A stretch of DNA of 64,000 bases from Streptomyces megasporus (GTDB taxonomy: Bacteria; Actinomycetota; Actinomycetes; Streptomycetales; Streptomycetaceae), in the NCBI RefSeq assembly GCF_000718985.1, contig NZ_JODL01000007.1, positions 62,001 to 126,000 of the forward strand, written 5' to 3'. How positions within the stretch are numbered: the first letter of the stretch is position 1; every line of letters starts with the position of its first letter. The position numbers were made by a program, and so were the translations under genes. This document shows positions 17,165 to 29,821 of this stretch, one piece after another. The notes beneath the pieces were generated by a model that saw only the letters and a program-made list of their open reading frames with translations, was not told the origin of the DNA and searched no databases.

Positions 17165-18166
17165 ATGCGCGTCACCATCGCCGATGTCGCCCGTGCGGCC
17201 GGGGTCAGCAAGTCGACCGTCTCCCGGGTGCTCAACGCCAAGGGCGAGGTGGACCCGGGCACCGCCGACCGGGTGCGCGGGATCATCGCGCGCCTGGGCT
17301 ACGTGCCCAGTTCACGCGCGGTCGGTCTGGCCCGGGGCAGCACCCGCACGGTCGGCATGCTCGCGCCCTCCCTCACCTGGCCCTGGATGTCCGAGGTCCT
17401 CCAGGGCGCGGTGGACGCCGTGGAGACGGCCGGGTACGGACTGCTGCTGTTCACCTGCCACCGCGGCAGGGAGTCGATGGTCCAGTTCGCCGAGCAGGTC
17501 TCGGCGCGGGCGTTCGACGGACTGCTGGTGGTGGAGCCGGAGGACGAGATCGACGCCGTCGTCCCGATGCGCCGGGCGGGCCTGCCCGTGGTGCTGGTCG
17601 ACGACCGCGCCCGCCACCTCTCGTTCCCGTCCGTGTCCACCACCAACGACCTCGGCGGCGAGCTGGCGGCGCGTCACCTGTTGGCGCTGGGACGCCGCGC
17701 GCCCGTGGTGATCACCGGCCCACCGCACTTCGGCTGCGTGAGCGAGCGGCTGGCGGGCTTCGTCCGCGCCCTGGACGGGCACGGCGTCGAGCACGACCCG
17801 CGCCGCACGGTGGAGGGCGACTTCACCGAACGGTCCGGCGAGGAGGCGGTGGAGAAGTTCCTCGCCGACGGCCTCGACGTCGACGCCGTCTTCGCGCACA
17901 ACGACCTCAGCGCGGCGGGCGCCCTGCGGGCCCTGCGCGCCGCCGGCCGGCGGGTGCCCGAGGACGTCGCCGTGATCGGGTTCGACGACATCCCGCTCGC
18001 CACCCACACCACCCCTCCCCTGACCACCGTCCGCCAACCCCTGCGGGCGATCGGCGAAGCGGCGGCGAACCTGCTGCTCGCCCACATCGGCGGAGACCCG
18101 CCGACCCACGACCCCGTCGTCCTGCCCACCGAACTGGTGGTCCGGGCCTCGGCCCCCCATCCGTAA
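17165..18166 (+). CDS. LacI-family transcriptional repressor of the beta-glucan locus
   Basis: A 333-residue regulator. Residues 2-50 are the LacI helix-turn-helix and hinge (VTIADVARAAGVSKSTVSRVLNAKGEVDPGTADRVRGIIARLGYVPSSRA); the rest is a periplasmic-binding-protein-like sensor ending with VAVIGFDDIPLATHTTPPLTTVRQP. It probably binds a beta-glucan oligosaccharide (laminaribiose-like or cellobiose) and releases TGAGAGCGCTCTCA sites at 16958 and 18217. ATG 17165 is chosen because GTGAGGAG (17152-17159) lies 5 nt upstream; an in-frame GTG at 17159 overlaps that site. It is divergent from GH16 and lies 127 bp before the importer operon. Ligand is inferred from neighbouring enzymes. Confidence 0.9.
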   Translation: MRVTIADVARAAGVSKSTVSRVLNAKGEVDPGTADRVRGIIARLGYVPSSRAVGLARGSTRTVGMLAPSLTWPWMSEVLQGAVDAVETAGYGLLLFTCHRGRESMVQFAEQVSARAFDGLLVVEPEDEIDAVVPMRRAGLPVVLVDDRARHLSFPSVSTTNDLGGELAARHLLALGRRAPVVITGPPHFGCVSERLAGFVRALDGHGVEHDPRRTVEGDFTERSGEEAVEKFLADGLDVDAVFAHNDLSAAGALRALRAAGRRVPEDVAVIGFDDIPLATHTTPPLTTVRQPLRAIGEAAANLLLAHIGGDPPTHDPVVLPTELVVRASAPHP

Positions 18167-18216
18167 CAGCCCCACCCCCGTCCTCGAAGAACGAGATCCA
18201 CCGCTCCACCCCTTCG

Positions 18217-18230
18217 TGAGAGCGCTCTCA
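18217..18230. promoter_or_regulatory. LacI-type operator TGAGAGCGCTCTCA, site 3
   Basis: A perfect copy of the 14-bp palindrome between the LacI gene stop (18166) and the start of the solute-binding protein gene (18294). It shows that the importer operon has its own regulated promoter in this gap, responding to the same repressor as the GH16 gene. Confidence 0.8.
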
Positions 18231-18293
18231 GGACCGAGGGCGCCAAAGCGGACACACACCGCGACAACCGGAAAAGCCCATGGAGGAGACGCC

Positions 18294-19979
18294 ATGAGAG
18301 TCCCCAACCGGACCGGAAACCGGGCCAGAGCCGCCGCCGCGGCGGCTCTGAGCACCACCGTCCTGCTCGCCGGCTGCGGCGCCGGCGCAGGCCAGGCCGG
18401 CACGCAGGCCAAGGGGGAGAAGGGCGTGCTGACCGTCGGCATGCCCAACGGCCCGCAGACCAACAACAGCAACCCGTTCCTGGAGACCTCCGCGGGCGCC
18501 TCCCTGGGCTACCGCTACATGATGTACGAGCCGCTGGTCATGGTGAACGGCGTCCGCCCGGCCGAGAAGGGCACGCCCTGGCTGGCCAGCGAGTGGAAGT
18601 GGTCGGACAACTACAAGAAGCTCACGCTCACCGTCCGGTCCGGGCCCACCTGGTCCGATGGCGAGAAGTTCACCGCCGAGGACGTGGCGTTCACCTTCGA
18701 ACTGCTCAAGAAGAACCAGACGCTGAACCTCCACGCCGTCCCCTACGACGGCATCAGCCGCAAGGGCGACACCGTCGAACTGACCTTCCCCGAACCGCAG
18801 TTCGTCAACCAGAGCAAGATCCTGACCACCCTCGTGGTGCCCGAGCACATCTGGTCGAAGGTGAAGAACCCGGAGACCTGGCCCAACAAGGAGCCCGTCG
18901 GCACCGGTCCCTACACGCTCAAGAGCTTCACGCCGCAGACCGTCACCCTCACCGCCCGCGACACCTACTGGCAGGAGGAACCGAAGGTCAAGGAGCTGCG
19001 CTACACCTCCTACAACGACAACAACGCGCAGACCACGGCCCTGGCCAACGGCACCTGCGAGTGGTCCTTCGTCTTCACCCCGGACTACAAGAAGATCTAC
19101 GTCGACAAGGACCCCAAGCACAACAAGCTCTGGTTCCCCTCCGGGCTGGGCGTCCACGGACTGTGGTTCAACACCGCCAAGAAGCCCTTCGACGACCCGG
19201 CGCTGCGCCGCGCGATCAACCACGTGATCGACCGCGAGGCCATCCACGTGCGGGCGCAGGCCACGCTCTACCCGAAGATCGAGAGCGTCACGGGCATGCC
19301 GCTGCCGGCCGGTGAGCCCTTCCTCGCGCCCGAGTACAAGGGCGTCAAGCAGACCGTGGACGTCGAGGCGGCCAAGAAGGAGCTGAAGGAGGCCGGCTAC
19401 ACCCTCTCCGGCGGCGTCCTGAAGGACCCCTCGGGCAAGCCGGTGACGATGACGCTCACCGACCCCGCGGGCTGGTCCGACTACCTCACCGGCCTGTCGA
19501 TCATCAAGGACAACGTCAAGCGGATCGGCATCGAGGCCAAGGTGAAGACCCAGACGGCGGACGCCTGGGCCACCGCGCTCAACGAGGGCGACTTCGACGC
19601 CACCCTGCGCTGGACCAACAGCGGCGCCACCCCGTACGACATGTACCAGCAGATCATGGACGGCGAGCTGTACCAGCCGCTGGGCAAGGCCTCCCCCGGC
19701 GGCAACTTCGGCCGCTTCCGCAACGAGGACGCCACCAAGGCTCTCAAGGAGTACGCGAACGCCAGCGACGAGAAGACCCGCACCGAGGCGCTGAACGAAC
19801 TCCAGCGGATCATGGTCGAGGAAGTCCCGCTCGTGGCCACCGCCGCCGCCCCGATCGGCGCCGAGTACACCACCCGCAACTGGGTCGGCTGGCCGTCGGA
19901 GTCCGACCCGTACGCCCCGCCGCAGCCCACCCAGCCCAACTCGCTGGACGTCGTCCTGCACCTGCGGCCCGCTTCCTGA
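18294..19979 (+). CDS. ABC importer solute-binding lipoprotein, family 5 (Dpp/Opp type)
   Basis: A 561-residue lipoprotein: signal with lipobox LLAGC, then a family 5 binding protein ([84 protein letters not shown]). Family 5 proteins bind peptides but several bacterial members bind oligosaccharides such as cellobiose or laminaribiose. Given the flanking GH16 and GH1 genes, a beta-1,3- or beta-1,4-gluco-oligosaccharide is the likely ligand. ATG 18294 has GGAGGAG 5 nt upstream. First gene of a six-gene operon; a strong hairpin follows it, so it is probably made in excess over the membrane components. Confidence 0.9.
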   Translation: MRVPNRTGNRARAAAAAALSTTVLLAGCGAGAGQAGTQAKGEKGVLTVGMPNGPQTNNSNPFLETSAGASLGYRYMMYEPLVMVNGVRPAEKGTPWLASEWKWSDNYKKLTLTVRSGPTWSDGEKFTAEDVAFTFELLKKNQTLNLHAVPYDGISRKGDTVELTFPEPQFVNQSKILTTLVVPEHIWSKVKNPETWPNKEPVGTGPYTLKSFTPQTVTLTARDTYWQEEPKVKELRYTSYNDNNAQTTALANGTCEWSFVFTPDYKKIYVDKDPKHNKLWFPSGLGVHGLWFNTAKKPFDDPALRRAINHVIDREAIHVRAQATLYPKIESVTGMPLPAGEPFLAPEYKGVKQTVDVEAAKKELKEAGYTLSGGVLKDPSGKPVTMTLTDPAGWSDYLTGLSIIKDNVKRIGIEAKVKTQTADAWATALNEGDFDATLRWTNSGATPYDMYQQIMDGELYQPLGKASPGGNFGRFRNEDATKALKEYANASDEKTRTEALNELQRIMVEEVPLVATAAAPIGAEYTTRNWVGWPSESDPYAPPQPTQPNSLDVVLHLRPAS

Positions 19980-20035
19980 CGACCGGAAGCGACAGAGCCG
20001 TCCGCCCCGCCGCGCGATCCGATCCCATCCCCGCA

Positions 20036-20068
20036 CCGGCGGCGGGGCGGACCACACCCCGCCGCCGG
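20036..20068 (+). terminator. Hairpin between binding-protein gene and ATPase gene (attenuator/mRNA stabiliser)
   Basis: CCGGCGGCGGGG (20036-20047) pairs perfectly with 20057-20068 across a 9-nt loop. It sits 57 bp after the solute-binding protein stop and 90 bp before the next start, inside the operon. Such hairpins commonly cause partial termination or protect the upstream message. Confidence 0.5.
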
Positions 20069-20157
20069 CGGCCCTCGGCGACGACGACCACGCCCGAGGG
20101 CCACCGAGCGACCACCCAGGACGCAGGAACGACAGCCACCGGCAGGAAGAACCAGCA

Positions 20158-21300
20158 ATGTCCGAAGAACACACCGCACGACCCGCCGACGAGCGCGTGG
20201 TGCTGGAAGCCCGAGGGGTGAGCAAGCACTTCCCCGTACGGCGCGGTCCACGCTCGCTGCTCGGCGGCCCCCGCCCGGCGGTCCACGCCGTGGACGACGT
20301 CTCGCTGCGGCTGCGCCGCGGCTCCGTCACCGCGCTGGTGGGCGAGTCCGGTTCCGGGAAGTCCACCGTCGCCCGGCTGCTCGCCCAGCTCTACCCGCTG
20401 ACCTCCGGGGAGATCCTGCTGGACGGCGAGCCCGCGCGGGCGGGCCGGGGGCGGGCGTTCCGCGCGTACTGCCGGCACGTCCAGATGGTCTTCCAGGACC
20501 CCTTCGCCTCCCTCAACCCCGTGCACACCGTCCGCTACCACCTGACCCGGGCGCTGCGCATCCACAACCGGGCCGGGAACAGCCGGCAGGAGCTGGAGGA
20601 GGCGCTCACCGAGCTGCTGGGCCGTGTCCAGCTCACCCCCGCCGGGCGCTACCTGGACTCCTTCCCGCACGAGCTGTCCGGCGGCCAGCGCCAGCGGGTG
20701 GCCATCGCCCGCGCCCTGGCCGCCGACCCCCGGGTGCTGCTGGCCGACGAACCCGTCTCGATGCTGGACGTCTCCATCCGTCTGGGGGTCCTCAACCTGC
20801 TGCGCGACCTCAAGGAGCGGCTGGACCTGGCGATCCTCTACATCACCCACGACATCGCCTCCGCCCGCTACTTCGCGGACACCACCCTGGTGATGTACGC
20901 GGGCCGGATGGTCGAGGGCGGCGACAGCGAGACCGTCACCCAGCGTCCCGCCCACCCCTACACCCGGCTGCTGCTGGCCTCCGCCCCCGACCCGGACCGC
21001 GTCACGGACGGCGAGGACGGCGAGGACGGCGGCGAGGGCCGGGCCGACGAGCCGACCGAGGACGCCGACCCGGCCGGCGGCGAGCCGCCCAGCCTGATCT
21101 CGCCGCCTCCCGGCTGCCGCTTCCACCCGCGCTGCCCGATGGCGATGGAGCGCTGCCGCACCCAGACGCCGCCGCGCTTCGACCTCGACGACGGCCAGTG
21201 GGCGGCCTGCTGGCTGTACGACACCCCGTCCGCCGTCCCCGCCGGGAGAACGGGCGGGACGGCCGAGGCACCGGGGACCGGATCGGAGGCCGCGTCGTGA
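20158..21300 (+). CDS. ABC transporter ATP-binding protein (DppF/OppF type)
   Basis: A 380-residue ATPase. Walker [11 protein letters not shown]-loop [14 protein letters not shown], signature [15 protein letters not shown], Walker [13 protein letters not shown] and the H-loop ITHDI are all intact. The C-terminal oligopeptide/dipeptide extension with [15 protein letters not shown], a possible metal-binding cysteine cluster, is present after an acidic low-complexity insert ([15 protein letters not shown]). Energises the importer together with the second ATPase at 23331. Its stop overlaps the GTG of the first permease (GTGA), so translation is coupled. Gene order (ATPase before permeases) is unusual compared with classical dpp operons. 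Confidence 0.92.
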   Translation: MSEEHTARPADERVVLEARGVSKHFPVRRGPRSLLGGPRPAVHAVDDVSLRLRRGSVTALVGESGSGKSTVARLLAQLYPLTSGEILLDGEPARAGRGRAFRAYCRHVQMVFQDPFASLNPVHTVRYHLTRALRIHNRAGNSRQELEEALTELLGRVQLTPAGRYLDSFPHELSGGQRQRVAIARALAADPRVLLADEPVSMLDVSIRLGVLNLLRDLKERLDLAILYITHDIASARYFADTTLVMYAGRMVEGGDSETVTQRPAHPYTRLLLASAPDPDRVTDGEDGEDGGEGRADEPTEDADPAGGEPPSLISPPPGCRFHPRCPMAMERCRTQTPPRFDLDDGQWAACWLYDTPSAVPAGRTGGTAEAPGTGSEAAS

Positions 21301-22277
21301 AGTTCGTCCTCCAGCGCCTGGCCTTCTACCTGCTGACCGCGTGGGCGGCCATCACCATCAATTTCCTGATCCCCCGTCTGATGCCGGGCGACCCGGTGCA
21401 GTCGCTGATCGCCCGTTACCAGGGCCAGCTCTCCAGCAAGTCCATCGCCTCCCTGGAGACCCTCTTCGGGCTCGACCAGGACCGGTCGCTGTGGCAGCAG
21501 TACCTGGACTACTGGGCGAACCTGGCCCGCGGCGACCTGGGGCTGTCGTTCACCTTCTTCCCCACCCCCGTCTCGGAGGTCATGGCCCAGAGCCTGCCGT
21601 GGACGCTGGCCCTGGTCGGCACCACGACCCTGATCAGCTTCCTGATCGGCACCGGCATCGGCATCTTCGCCGGCTGGCGGCGCGGTTCCTGGCTGGACGG
21701 GCTGCTGCCGGTGACCACCTTCATCTCGGCCATCCCCTACTTCTGGCTGGGCCTGATCGCCATCTCCCTGTTCGCCGTGCAGTGGCCGATCTTCCCGGCG
21801 GCCGGCGGCTACGACACCAGCCTGGTCCCCGGTCTCGACGCGGCGTTCCTCTCCAGCGCGCTGTACCACGCGGTGCTGCCCGGCGTGACCATCGTGCTCA
21901 GCGCGATGGCCGGCTGGATCCTGGGGATGCGGAACATGATGGTGACCGTCTCCTCCGAGGACTACGTGATGGTCGCCCAGGCCAAGGGCCTGCCGGAGCG
22001 TCGGGTGATGTTCTCCTACGCCGCCCGCAACGCGATCCTGCCGAACGTCTCCGGCTTCGCCCTCTCCCTCGGTTTCATCGTCGGCGGCACGCTGCTGGTG
22101 GAGATGGTCTTCTCCTACCCCGGCATCGGCTACGTCCTCTTCCAGGGCGTCAACGCCAAGGACTACCCGCTGATGCAGGGCGTGTTCCTGATCATCACGC
22201 TCGCCGTCCTGGCCGCGAACCTCCTCGCCGACCTGCTCTACGTGCTCCTCGACCCGCGCACCCGAAAGGAGGGCTGA
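21297..22277 (+). CDS. ABC transporter permease (DppB type)
   Basis: A 326-residue inner-membrane protein with six hydrophobic segments. It opens with [34 protein letters not shown], the classic DppB N-terminal helix, and carries the EAA-type loop [35 protein letters not shown] that docks on the ATPase. It should form the translocation channel with the next gene product. GTG 21297 overlaps the preceding stop; the GGAGGC site lies inside the upstream gene. Expression follows the LacI-controlled promoter upstream of the binding-protein gene. Confidence 0.92.
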   Translation: MKFVLQRLAFYLLTAWAAITINFLIPRLMPGDPVQSLIARYQGQLSSKSIASLETLFGLDQDRSLWQQYLDYWANLARGDLGLSFTFFPTPVSEVMAQSLPWTLALVGTTTLISFLIGTGIGIFAGWRRGSWLDGLLPVTTFISAIPYFWLGLIAISLFAVQWPIFPAAGGYDTSLVPGLDAAFLSSALYHAVLPGVTIVLSAMAGWILGMRNMMVTVSSEDYVMVAQAKGLPERRVMFSYAARNAILPNVSGFALSLGFIVGGTLLVEMVFSYPGIGYVLFQGVNAKDYPLMQGVFLIITLAVLAANLLADLLYVLLDPRTRKEG

Positions 22278-22281
22278 CCCG

Positions 22282-23330
<1,049 letters not shown>

Positions 23331-23334
<4 letters not shown>

Positions 23335-24373
23335 GCACGCCCGAGACCACTCCGGTGACCACCGACGTGGCGACCGCGCCCCCGGTGCTGGAGATCTCCT
23401 CCCTGTGCGTCGACTACGGCGTCGGTCAGGGCGCCGTCCGCGCCCTCCACGACGTGGACCTGACCCTGCGCCGCGGCGAGGTGCTGGGCCTGGCGGGCGA
23501 GTCCGGTTCGGGCAAGTCCACCCTCGCCTACGCCGTCACCCGGCTGCTCTCCCCGCCCGGGGTGATCACCGGCGGGGACGTCCGCTACCACCCGCGCGGC
23601 GGCGAGCCGGTGGACGTCCTGGCCATGACCCCGCAGGAGCTGCGCGCCTTCCGCTGGCAGGAGATCTCCATCGTCTTCCAGGGGGCGATGAACTCCCTCA
23701 ACCCCGTCCACACCGTCCGCACCCAGCTCACCGACGTGCTCAAGGCCCACCGGCCGGGGATGTCCCGGACCGAGCGCGTCGAGCGCGCGCGGGAGCTGCT
23801 GTCGCTGGTGGGGATCTCCCCCGACCGGCTGAGCGCCTATCCGCACCAGCTCTCGGGCGGGATGCGGCAGCGGGTGATGATCGCGATGGCGCTGGCCCTG
23901 GAGCCGGAGGTCGTCATCATGGACGAGCCGACCACCGCGCTGGACGTGGTGATGCAGCGTCAGATCCTGCGGCAGTTGGTGCGGCTCCGCGAGGAGCTGG
24001 GCTTCTCGGTCGTCTTCATCACCCACGACATCTCGCTGCTGATCGAGTTCTCCGACCGGATCGCCATCATGTACGGCGGCCGGATCGTGGAGCAGGCCGG
24101 GGCCGCCGAGATCTACCGCGATCCCCGCCACCCGTACAGCGACGGCCTGCTGCACTCCTTCCCCGCGCTGCGCGGCCCGCGCCGCGAGCTGACCGGCATC
24201 CCCGGCTCCCCGCCCGACCTGAAGGCCATGCCGCCCGGCTGCGCCTTCCACCCCCGCTGTCCCAAGGCCTTCGACCCCTGCGACCGGCGGGTGCCCCGCC
24301 TGGCGCCCGTGGGCACGGACACCGACCGCAGCGTCGCCTGTTGGTTGAACGACGACCGTCGATCTGGAGAAGC

Positions 24374-24377
<4 letters not shown>
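23331..24377 (+). CDS. ABC transporter ATP-binding protein (DppD/OppD type)
   Basis: A 348-residue ATPase with Walker [11 protein letters not shown]-loop [15 protein letters not shown], signature [15 protein letters not shown], Walker [13 protein letters not shown] and the switch histidine in FITHDI. The C-terminal motif [15 protein letters not shown] is the OppD/DppD extension. With the ATPase at 20158 it forms the heterodimer that drives import. ATG 23331 overlaps the upstream stop, and its own stop overlaps the GH1 start, so importer and intracellular glucosidase are made from one message. Confidence 0.92.
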
Positions 24378-25774
<1,397 letters not shown>

Positions 25775-26749
25775 CGGGGCGAGAGGTCCGGTGAGGGCGC
25801 CGGCGGGCATCGGGGGGTGCCGGCCGGCGCCCTCTTCCGCTCCGTCGGGTCCGCCGGGTCCACCGGGGTCGTCGGGGTCGTCGGGGCCGCCGCCCCCGCC
25901 ACCGCCTCCTGAGCCGCGCGGGCCAGCGCGCGTCGGTCGGGGTGGGCGCCGGGCGGCAGCGGCGGCAGGACGGTCACCTCGGCGACCAGACCGCGGGCGG
26001 CGACCACCCGGCGCAGCGAGGCCACCAGGGTGTCGTCGCCGACGAAGGCGGCCGGGGTGCCGGCCGGGGTGCTCGACGCGGTCGCCGCCGGCCGCCCGTC
26101 GCGCGTCCGGTAGCGGATCGCCATCGGCCGGACGGGCACCCCGGCGTCCATCGCGGCCTGGAACACCGCCCGCCGGAACACGCCCTGTCGCCGGCCGCAC
26201 CAGGTGCTGCCCTCGGGGAAGGCCACCACCGTCGACCCGGCGCGCAGGGCCTCGGTGATCGCGCCGACCGTCCCCGGCAGGGCTCTCAGCCGCTCCCGGT
26301 CGATGAACAGGGTGCCGCCGCGGGCGACGAGCCGGCCCAGCACCGGCTGGTCGCCGATCTCCCGTTTGGCCAGCATCCGGCCGGGCGTGACGGAGGCCAG
26401 CAGCGGCACGTCCAGCCAGGAGACGTGGTTGGCGACCACCAGCGCCGCGCCCTCCGTCCCCGCCTCGGGCGCGCCCGTGACGTGGACCCGCACGCCGAGC
26501 GCGACGGTGATCGCGCCGGCCCAGCGCCGCACCCACCGCTCCCGCCGGGCCGGCGCCGAGCGGCGCACGGCGGGCGCCGGCGCCACCCCCGCCGCCAGCA
26601 CGGCGGTCAGGGCCGCCCAACGTGCCGCGCGCCGCAGCGGCCCCACCACCGCCGGACGGTCGGGCAGGCAGCCGGCGACGGTGCACGGCGAGATCGGGGA
26701 CCACGGCCCGGCGCCCGCCGCTCCTCCCCCCGGGTGTCCCATGCGTCCG

Positions 26750-27571
26750 TCACTCCGGGAGGAGGGAGAGGAAGTGGCGGAGGTAGCGGGGGTTGGTGTC
26801 GCGCAGCGAGAGCAGCACGTACAGGTCGGCGACGCCGAACTCCGGGTCGTGGGCGGGTTCGCCGCAGACCTTGGCGCCCAGCCGCAGGTAGCCGCGGAGC
26901 AGCGGCGGCAGCCCGGGGCGGTGGGCGGCGCGCGGCGCCTCCTCGGGGCGCCAGGGCAGCCGGGGCCGCACCCGGTGCTCGGCGGGCGCGAGGTGACGTT
27001 CGGCGACGGTCTCCCACACCCCGGCGGCCAGCGCCCCGCCGTCGGCCAGCGGCAGGGAGCAGCAGCCGCCCAGCCAGTTGTGTCCGGTGCTCACCAGGTA
27101 GCGGGCGATGCCGGCCCACATCAGGGCGATGACGGCTCCGTCGCGGTGGTCGGGGTGGACGCAGGAGCGGCCCGCCTCCACCAGGTCGTCGCGGAGCCCG
27201 GCGCCGTCCAGCAGCCCGTCCATCTCGAACTCGCCCTCGGAGTACAGCCGCCCGGCGACGCGGGCCCGTTCCGGCGGCAGCAGCCGGTAGGTGCCCACCA
27301 CCGCGCCGGTCGCCCGCTCGCGGACCAGCAGGTGGTCGCAGTAGGCGTCGAAGGGGTCGACGTCCAGGCCCGGTTCGGGGCCGGTGAGCCGGGCGCCCAG
27401 CTCGCCGGCGAAGACCTCGTGGCGCAGGCGCTGCGCGGCCCGCACCTCGGCCTCGTCGCGTGCCAGGTGGACGGTGTAGCCGCCGGTGTCCCGCTCGGCG
27501 GCCGGGGCGGGCGCGGGCGGAGGGACGGCGGGTACGGCGGGGACGGGAACGGGGGCGGTGGGGACGGACAC
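26750..27571 (-). CDS. GNAT-fold N-acyltransferase, OlsB/hemolysin-like
   Basis: A 273-residue protein. VHLARDEAEVRAAQRLRHEVFAGELGARL, DPFDAYCDHLLVRERATGAVVGTYRLLPPERA, EFEMDGLLD...VEAGRSCVHPDHRDGAVIALMWAGIARYL and GCCSLPLADGG are the blocks of the OlsB-like acyltransferase family that N-acylates ornithine (or another amino acid) from acyl-ACP. GTG 27571 follows AGGAGG with ideal spacing; the first ~30 residues are a Pro/Ala/Val-rich leader. With the downstream PlsC gene it could make ornithine-lipid-like membrane aminolipids used under phosphate limitation. Substrate not proven. Confidence 0.8.
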   Translation of the reverse strand: MSVPTAPVPVPAVPAVPPPAPAPAAERDTGGYTVHLARDEAEVRAAQRLRHEVFAGELGARLTGPEPGLDVDPFDAYCDHLLVRERATGAVVGTYRLLPPERARVAGRLYSEGEFEMDGLLDGAGLRDDLVEAGRSCVHPDHRDGAVIALMWAGIARYLVSTGHNWLGGCCSLPLADGGALAAGVWETVAERHLAPAEHRVRPRLPWRPEEAPRAAHRPGLPPLLRGYLRLGAKVCGEPAHDPEFGVADLYVLLSLRDTNPRYLRHFLSLLPE

Positions 27572-27838
27572 GGCGGGTCCTCCTGGTCCGAACGGCGGAC
27601 GGTTCGCCGGGCCGCCGCTCGCGCCGCCCGGCTCCCCTCCTTCATCGCCGCGCCGGACGGCGTCCGCGTGACCGCTTCGGGGAGCCGGGGTGTGCGCCGT
27701 CTGAACACACGCCCCACCCCGCCCCGGAACGCCGTCGCCAAGTCGGAACGAACGCACATGAAACCGCCCGTCGTGGTCAAGGGATGAGAAGAGAGGGGCC
27801 GGGCCGCGCGGCGGGTCCGGCCGGAAGGGCGGCGAGCG

Positions 27839-28819
27839 ATGGTGGGCGAACGGACCGGGAAGAGGGCCGGGAAACGGACCGTGTGGCTCTCGGTGGTGCT
27901 GTTGGCGCTGATCGCCGTGGTGACGGGCTGCCTGGGCGGGGACGGCGACGGCACGCGGGAGGGCCGCTCGCCGTTCACCGGCGAGCGGGTCGAGGACCCG
28001 ACGGCGCCGGTGCTCGTGGTGAAGGTCGACAACGTGCCGGCCGCGCGACCGCCCACGGGGCTGGAGCGGGCCGACATCGTGTACGTGGAGCAGGTCGAGG
28101 CGGGGCTGACCCGGCTGCTGGCCGTGTACTCCTCCGACCTGCCGCCCTCGGTGGGGCCGGTGCGCAGTGCCCGGGAGTCCGACATCGAACTGCTGCGGCA
28201 GTTCGGCGAACCGGCACTGGCCTACTCCGGGGTGCAGTCCAAACTGATCCCCGTGCTGGAGGACTCCCCGCTCCACCTGCTGTCGCCGAGCGCGGCCCCC
28301 GACGCGTACTCGCGCGGCGCGGACCGTCCCGCCCCGCACAACCTCTACGTGAATCCCAAGGCCGCGCTGGACGCCGCGCCCGACGGGGTGAGCGGCGCCG
28401 ACGACATCGGCTTCCGCTTCGGGGCCGCGCCGGAGGGCGGCCGGGCCACCGGCGAGGAGACCGTCCGCTTCCCGAACGCCACCGTCTCCTTCACCTGGTC
28501 CGACAAGGAGGACCGCTGGCTGGTGTCCATGGACGGCACGGCGGCGGCCACCTCCGACGGCGACCGGCTGGGCGCCCCGACGGTCGTCGTCCAGCACGTG
28601 ACGATCCGCGACTCCCGCTTCCGGGACAGCGGCGGCAACATCACCCCCTACTCCGAGACCGTCGGCTCCGGCGAGGCGACGGTGCTGCGCGGCGGGCGGG
28701 CGTACGAGGCGCGCTGGTCGCGGCCGGCGCCGGAGGGCGACACGGAGTTCACCACGCCGGAGGGCGGGGCGGTGAACTTCGCCGAGGGGCCGGTGTGGGT
28801 GGTCCTCGCCCCGCGCTGA
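27839..28819 (+). CDS. DUF3048 domain lipoprotein
   Basis: A 326-residue exported lipoprotein: basic start, hydrophobic helix VWLSVVLLALIAVVTGC with lipobox cysteine. SPFTGERV...VLVVKVDNVPAARPPTGLERADIVYVEQVEAGLTRLLAVYSSDLPPSVGPVRSARESDIELLRQF is the DUF3048 N-terminal domain (YerB-like); NITPYSETVGSGEATVLRGGRAYEARWSR is the C-terminal DUF3048_C. Function is unknown; it faces the cell surface. Divergent from the N-acyltransferase gene across 267 bp. Length is normal for the family. Confidence 0.88.
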   Translation: MVGERTGKRAGKRTVWLSVVLLALIAVVTGCLGGDGDGTREGRSPFTGERVEDPTAPVLVVKVDNVPAARPPTGLERADIVYVEQVEAGLTRLLAVYSSDLPPSVGPVRSARESDIELLRQFGEPALAYSGVQSKLIPVLEDSPLHLLSPSAAPDAYSRGADRPAPHNLYVNPKAALDAAPDGVSGADDIGFRFGAAPEGGRATGEETVRFPNATVSFTWSDKEDRWLVSMDGTAAATSDGDRLGAPTVVVQHVTIRDSRFRDSGGNITPYSETVGSGEATVLRGGRAYEARWSRPAPEGDTEFTTPEGGAVNFAEGPVWVVLAPR

Positions 28820-28906
28820 CCGCCACGCGCCGACCGCCACGCGGTCGCGTCCCCGGTGGTCCGACGTCCCGGCGCACCGGCTTCTCCGGCTTCTCCGGCC
28901 GGTCGG

Positions 28907-29686
28907 TCAGGGCGTGGTGTGGCGCCGCAGGACGGTGCGGAGGTCGGTCTCGAAGGCGTCGTAGCGTCCGCGCAGTGCCGCGCCCGGCCAGTCGTCGGGC
29001 AGCAGTTCGGCCGGCAGCAGGGGGTCGGTGAGCAGGTGGCGCAGGGCGGCTGCCGCGACGGTGAAGCGTCGGGCCAGGTCACCGGCCTCCTCGGCGGCGT
29101 CGGCGGCGGCCACCAGGGCGCGGGCCCGAGCGGCCCAGCCGGCCAGGTCCCACAGGGTGGCGGCGAGGGCGGCCGGGTCCCCCTCGGGGGCCCCGGTGAG
29201 CAGGGTGCACTGTTCGGTCACGACGGGCGGGCGGGGGCGCACCAGGTTGGCGGGGCGCAGCCAGGTGCCCTCGCGCAGTTCGGCCAGGCGCAGGGCGGTC
29301 ATGGCCTGGCGCAGCGCGCCCCGGTCGGCGGCGGCGCGGCGTTCGGCGGTGACGACGGCGATCTCCCACTCGCCGTGCCAGTCGCGGCTGCGGGGGGTAC
29401 GGCTGTCGTCCTGGCGGGCCTGGCGGGCGAGCAGCCGTTCGGTGAGGGCGTAGGTGCCGTCGGCGCGCTGGGCGAGGTCGCCGGACGCGACCATCCGCGA
29501 CAGCGCCACCCGCACGGTGCCCTCCGCGACTCCGAAGAGTTCGCCCACCCTGATCAGGGCCTTGGCGGGCAGGGCGGGCGGGTGGTGGCCGAGCAGGGTG
29601 CTCAGCACGATCGAGCGGGCCGTCAGGGGCCGCAGGGCGAGCGGGCCGGGGTCGTCTGTGCGGTCGGTGCCGTCTGTGCCGTTCAT
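28907..29686 (-). CDS. PaaX-family transcriptional regulator
   Basis: A 259-residue regulator. LTARSIVLSTLLGHHPPALPAKALIRVGELFGVAEGTVRVALSRMVASGDLAQRADGTYALTERLL is the PaaX winged helix, and WHGEWEIAVVTAERRAAADRGALRQAMTALRLAELREGTWLRPANL is the PaaX central (ferredoxin-like) domain; a helical C-terminal domain follows. PaaX proteins sense acyl-CoA esters such as phenylacetyl-CoA. It is divergent from an AidB-like acyl-CoA dehydrogenase, which is its probable target. ATG 29686 is chosen over ATG 29698 because AGGATGG provides a spaced ribosome site. Confidence 0.88.
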   Translation of the reverse strand: MNGTDGTDRTDDPGPLALRPLTARSIVLSTLLGHHPPALPAKALIRVGELFGVAEGTVRVALSRMVASGDLAQRADGTYALTERLLARQARQDDSRTPRSRDWHGEWEIAVVTAERRAAADRGALRQAMTALRLAELREGTWLRPANLVRPRPPVVTEQCTLLTGAPEGDPAALAATLWDLAGWAARARALVAAADAAEEAGDLARRFTVAAAALRHLLTDPLLPAELLPDDWPGAALRGRYDAFETDLRTVLRRHTTP

Positions 29687-29715
29687 GAGCGACACCATCC
29701 TAGCCGGCGACGCTG

Positions 29716-29749
29716 TTACAGCCTTCCGCCGCGCGTCCGAGAACTGTAA
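29716..29749. promoter_or_regulatory. Split inverted repeat TTACAG-N22-CTGTAA in the PaaX/AidB intergenic region
   Basis: TTACAG (29716-29721) and CTGTAA (29744-29749) are exact complements separated by 22 bp, in the 135-bp gap between two divergent starts. PaaX operators in other bacteria are also inverted half-sites with wide spacing, so this is a plausible PaaX-type operator. TAATGT at the right arm could be a -10 box for the dehydrogenase gene. Confidence 0.4.
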
Positions 29750-29821
29750 TGTCGGAGTTCGGAGCACGGACACCGCAGTTCCCATCGCTTCTCCCCATCG
29801 CTTCTGCCGCCGGAGGTCGCC

